Notes under the pieces: model-generated
What the model saw: the letters and a program-made list of their open reading frames with translations, nothing else
What the model was told of the DNA's origin: nothing
The model's database searches: none
Origin: Nannocystis punicea
GTDB taxonomy: Bacteria > Myxococcota_A > Polyangia > Nannocystales > Nannocystaceae
Direction of reading: 5' to 3'
Length of the DNA: 64,000 bases
NCBI RefSeq assembly: GCF_026965555.1
Contig: NZ_CP114040.1
Span: 8,902,001 to 8,966,000, forward strand
Position numbers and translations under genes: made by a program
Part shown: positions 61,298 through 64,000 of the stretch, in pieces
How positions within the stretch are numbered: the first letter of the stretch is position 1
Layout of the letters: every line of letters starts with the position of its first letter

Positions 61298-62790
61298 GTC
61301 CGCTGGCTCCTTTCGGGCTGCCGGATCGGCAGCAGGATCGTGAAGGTGGTCCCCTCCCCCGGCACGCTCGCGACCTTGATGTAGCCGCGGTGCTGCTCGA
61401 CGATCTTGCGACACACCGCCAGGCCGACGCCCGTGCCCTCGTACTTGCCGCGGCCGTGGAGGCGCTCGAAGATGCTGAAGATCCGGTCGTGGTGGCGCGG
61501 CTCGATGCCGATGCCGTTGTCGGTGACGTGGATCTTCACCATCTCCGGGTCGTCGGGCCCGCGCTCGGCCGGCGGCACCGGCTCCCAGGTGACCTGGACC
61601 ACCGGCTTCACGTCGGGCCGCGTGAACTTCAGCGCGTTGCCGATCAAGTTCTGCAGCAGCTGCCGCATGTGCACCGGGTCGGCCTCGATCGTCGGCAGCT
61701 CGCCGAGCTTGACCTCGGCCTCGTTCTCCTCGATGCGCACCTCGAGGTCGGACAGCACGCTCTTGGCGATCTTCGTCAGGTTGACCTTCGCGTAGGCCTG
61801 CTCCTTGGCCGAGATCCGCGAGAACATCAGCAGGTCGTTGATCAGGTCCTGCATCCGCTTGGCGGCGCTGCGGATCCGCTCGAGGTAATCGCGGCCGGTG
61901 TCGGCCAGCGCCTCCTCGAACTTGTCGCGCAGGCGGTCGCTGAACGCCTGGATCTTGCGCAGCGGCTCCTGCAGGTCGTGCGACGCGACCGAGGCGAACC
62001 GCTCGAGCTCGCGGTTGCTGCGCTCGAGCTGCTGCATGTAGTCGCGCAGCTGCTGCTCCGCGTAGCGCTTGGCCTCCTCGGCCTGCCGCTCCTGGGTGAC
62101 GTTGCGGGTGATCAGCACGACGCCGATCGAGCGGTCGCCCTCCATGATCGGACCGAGGCGGCTGGCGTAGTTCTCCTTGCGGCCGTCGGGGTACATCGCG
62201 ACCGTCTCGTACGCGATGAGCTTGCCCGTCTCGCGCACCTCGTCGTAGCGGGCGCGCATCGGCTCCTGCTCCTCCGGCGCGGCGAACGCCAGCATCGGCG
62301 TGCCGATCGTCTGGGCCACGGTGAGGCCCGGCGGGACCCGATTCACGCCGTTGAGCACGCCGTGCTCGTCGGTCGTGAAGACGATGTCGTGCATCGTCTC
62401 GAACACCGCCGCCAGCCGGCGCCGGGCGTCGTCCCGCTGGTGCCGCAGCTCGTCGAGGTCGGTGAGCTCGCGGACCGCGATCACCAGCAGCTCGAGCGAA
62501 CGGTCGCGGCCGCACCGCAGCGTCACCGCGCGATAGCTGGCCCCGGCGCAGCGCAGTCGGCACGTCAGCTCGACGGTGATCCCGTCCTCGTTCGCCCGCT
62601 TCAGCCCGGTCGACACCCGCTCCCGGTCGTCGGGATGGACCTGATCGGCCAGCGATTGGCCGAGCAGCTGGGCGCTCGTGCTCTCGAGAAATTGCGCCGC
62701 GGCTTGATTGACCACGGCGAGCCGGCCCTCCCTATCAAGGCAGATGAACGGCTCGTGGGCGAGAGCAAACAGCGCAGGATAGTCGGGCAA
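61294..62790 (-). CDS. PAS-PAS histidine kinase
   Basis: 498 residues. Two PAS domains (about 1-110 and 125-235), a coiled linker, then HisKA with an intact H-box of the phytochrome/bacteriophytochrome type (VASHDLQEPLRKIQAFS) and complete N (NLIGNALKFT), G1 (DNGIGI) and G2 (GTGVGLAVCRKI) boxes. The start is TTG at 62790, supported by GAGGGGG six bases upstream. First gene of a four-gene operon (kinase, single-domain regulator, degenerate hybrid, active hybrid), forming a phosphorelay of unknown signal and output. Cytosolic; no membrane helix. Confidence 0.92.
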   Translation of the reverse strand: MPDYPALFALAHEPFICLDREGRLAVVNQAAAQFLESTSAQLLGQSLADQVHPDDRERVSTGLKRANEDGITVELTCRLRCAGASYRAVTLRCGRDRSLELLVIAVRELTDLDELRHQRDDARRRLAAVFETMHDIVFTTDEHGVLNGVNRVPPGLTVAQTIGTPMLAFAAPEEQEPMRARYDEVRETGKLIAYETVAMYPDGRKENYASRLGPIMEGDRSIGVVLITRNVTQERQAEEAKRYAEQQLRDYMQQLERSNRELERFASVASHDLQEPLRKIQAFSDRLRDKFEEALADTGRDYLERIRSAAKRMQDLINDLLMFSRISAKEQAYAKVNLTKIAKSVLSDLEVRIEENEAEVKLGELPTIEADPVHMRQLLQNLIGNALKFTRPDVKPVVQVTWEPVPPAERGPDDPEMVKIHVTDNGIGIEPRHHDRIFSIFERLHGRGKYEGTGVGLAVCRKIVEQHRGYIKVASVPGEGTTFTILLPIRQPERSQRT

Positions 62791-62935
62791 CTAATCCCCC
62801 TCGGGTTCCGTCCTCTATACCAGCGTTCCGCGGGGCCGAGAAGCGCCGAACCGACGTACTCGAGTGCGGTGGGTCGCAGCGCCTCAGCGCGCTTGCGACG
62901 ACCCTGACCTCCGCCGGCCGCGCGGCTCAGAGCGC

Positions 62936-64000
62936 TCAGCGACCCGCGCCGCGCAAGCGCGCGTAGATCGGACGATCGGGGTGCACCGTCGCGGTCGGGC
63001 GGATTCCGACGTGCTGATCCGGCAGCACGTCGATTCGAAATCGGGACAGGATCAGGACCAGCGCGGTGCTCAGCTCGTAAATCGCGTAACGCTTGCCGAT
63101 GCACGCGCGCGCCCCCGCACTGAATGGGATGTGTGCATACCGGTGGCGAGCCCGCACCTTCTCCGGCGCGAATCGTTCAGGGCGGAAAGCCTCCGGCTCG
63201 TCCCAGAACGCGGGGTGATGGTGGCAGAAATACGCCGAGAACATGATGAAGCTGCCCGCCGGGATCCGCCGCGCGAGCAGGACGTCGTCCTCGCGCACCT
63301 CCCGAGTCTGCGCCCATATCGGCGGCCGCAGACGCATGACCTCGTCGAAGACCATTCGCGTGTACGTGAGACGATCGAGGTCCTCGATGGTGGGCACGCC
63401 CGTCAGCCCGAGCCCCGCGATCTCTTCGCACACCTTCGCGTACACGTCCGGATGCTGGCCGAGCAGCCAGAACGTCCAGGTGAGGATCAGCGCCGTCGTC
63501 TCGTGGCCGGCGACGTACTGCGTGACGATCTCGTCGCGCAGCTGCCGGTCGCTCATGCCGTCGCCGGTGCCGTCGTCGCGCGCCTCCATCAGCAGCCGCA
63601 GCAGCGTCGGCTGCGACTCGGGCCCGGCCTTCCGCGCGTGACCGATGATGTCGTAGACGATGCCGTCGAGGGTCCGCAGCGCCCGACGAAAGCGCAGATT
63701 CGCCGGCGTCGGCACCGACAGCGGCAGCGCCATCGCCCCCCGGTTCATCCGCTGTCCGGCGATCTCGAGGCTCTCGGTGACCGCCCGCGACGAGGCCCCC
63801 TCGCGATCGCTGAGGTCCATGCCGAAGAGGGTAAAGCCGACGATGCGCTGGGTGAGGTGCATGATCTCCGCGTGCAGATCGAGCACCGCGTCGTCGCGCC
63901 GGCGCGCCTCCCACTCGACGAGCATGTCGTCGACGCAGCGCGCCATCACCGGCACCATTCGCCGCAGGTTGTCCATGTGGAACGCCGGCTGGGTCAGCTT
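62936..64000 (-). CDS. Cytochrome P450, N-terminal end outside window
   Basis: At least 354 residues; the frame is open through the window end, and the codons before the first in-window Met (KLTQPAFH) also match P450 sequence. The I-helix AGHETTAL, ExxR helix in DEVMRLRPP, PERF motif FRPERFAPE and the haem-Cys loop FSAGARACIGKRYA are all intact, so it is a functional monooxygenase of the CYP102/CYP110-like bacterial class judging by that loop. Substrate unknown. Redox partner not in window. Confidence 0.95.
   Translation of the reverse strand, partial: KLTQPAFHMDNLRRMVPVMARCVDDMLVEWEARRRDDAVLDLHAEIMHLTQRIVGFTLFGMDLSDREGASSRAVTESLEIAGQRMNRGAMALPLSVPTPANLRFRRALRTLDGIVYDIIGHARKAGPESQPTLLRLLMEARDDGTGDGMSDRQLRDEIVTQYVAGHETTALILTWTFWLLGQHPDVYAKVCEEIAGLGLTGVPTIEDLDRLTYTRMVFDEVMRLRPPIWAQTREVREDDVLLARRIPAGSFIMFSAYFCHHHPAFWDEPEAFRPERFAPEKVRARHRYAHIPFSAGARACIGKRYAIYELSTALVLILSRFRIDVLPDQHVGIRPTATVHPDRPIYARLRGAGR

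Overview
The window is very GC-rich bacterial chromosomal DNA, densely coding on both strands. It most resembles a myxobacterium of the Nannocystis/Plesiocystis group (Nannocystineae). This is inferred from gene style: a kinase-type tail of kinesin-light-chain-like TPRs; about ten lipoproteins whose lipobox is followed by long Thr/Ser/Asp linkers; a lipoprotein with Cys-rich ETDVDCGG repeats; Lys/Ala-rich histone-H1-like tails; and RsbR-type and hybrid sensor proteins. No rRNA, tRNA, CRISPR array, transposase or phage gene was seen. Both edge genes run off the window.

Layout. 1-8.6 kb: the end of a TPR protein, an unknown Lys/Ala-rich protein, an HTTM-like membrane protein, a metallo-beta-lactamase-fold hydrolase, a lipoprotein made of six 47-residue repeats, and a small membrane protein, with two lipoprotein remnants between them. 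8.6-14.6 kb: a PAS-PAS-STAS stressosome-type protein, two overlapping genes with Lys/Ala-rich tails, a ~100-bp tandem DNA repeat, a YfcE-type phosphodiesterase and a frameshifted HExxH lipoprotein. 14.9-22.8 kb: a membrane-anchored sigma factor, two lipoproteins, an isoaspartyl-methyltransferase/erythromycin-esterase fusion and an unknown protein. 23-29 kb: an acyl carrier protein, two unknown proteins, and a translationally coupled acetolactate-synthase-like/KAS III-like pair that may make a small acyl product. 29-39 kb: an HXXEE membrane protein, a Cys-rich/lamin-tail lipoprotein, an Omp85 protein with a lipobox, a parallel beta-helix protein and a UvrA-like ATPase.

39.5-47.4 kb is the most unusual part. 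A small secreted Cys-rich protein with its own promoter and terminator precedes a 1230-residue fusion: acyltransferase-like domain, three cyclic-nucleotide-binding domains, a BFD [2Fe-2S] domain and an MpaB/Lcp-type oxygenase domain. Convergent to it, 8 bp away, is a three-gene operon joined by 4-nt overlaps: an Asp/Asn beta-hydroxylase-like enzyme, a shorter acyltransferase-like/cNMP-binding paralogue, and a geranylgeranyl-reductase-type flavoprotein. Together they suggest a cNMP-responsive acyl/isoprenoid redox module.

48-64 kb: a single-domain XdhC protein coupled to a fatty-acid-hydroxylase-type enzyme; a cytochrome c lipoprotein coupled to an outer-membrane barrel; an AraC regulator divergent from two lipoproteins; a matrixin-type metalloprotease; a DUF4397 lipoprotein; a broken phytanoyl-CoA-dioxygenase-like gene; an NmrA-type oxidoreductase behind a perfect inverted repeat; a four-gene two-component operon that includes a degenerate kinase; and a cytochrome P450. 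A short palindrome family (TGTCYT-NN-ARGACA) is scattered through the window, mostly 3' of genes, with one copy inside a coding sequence.
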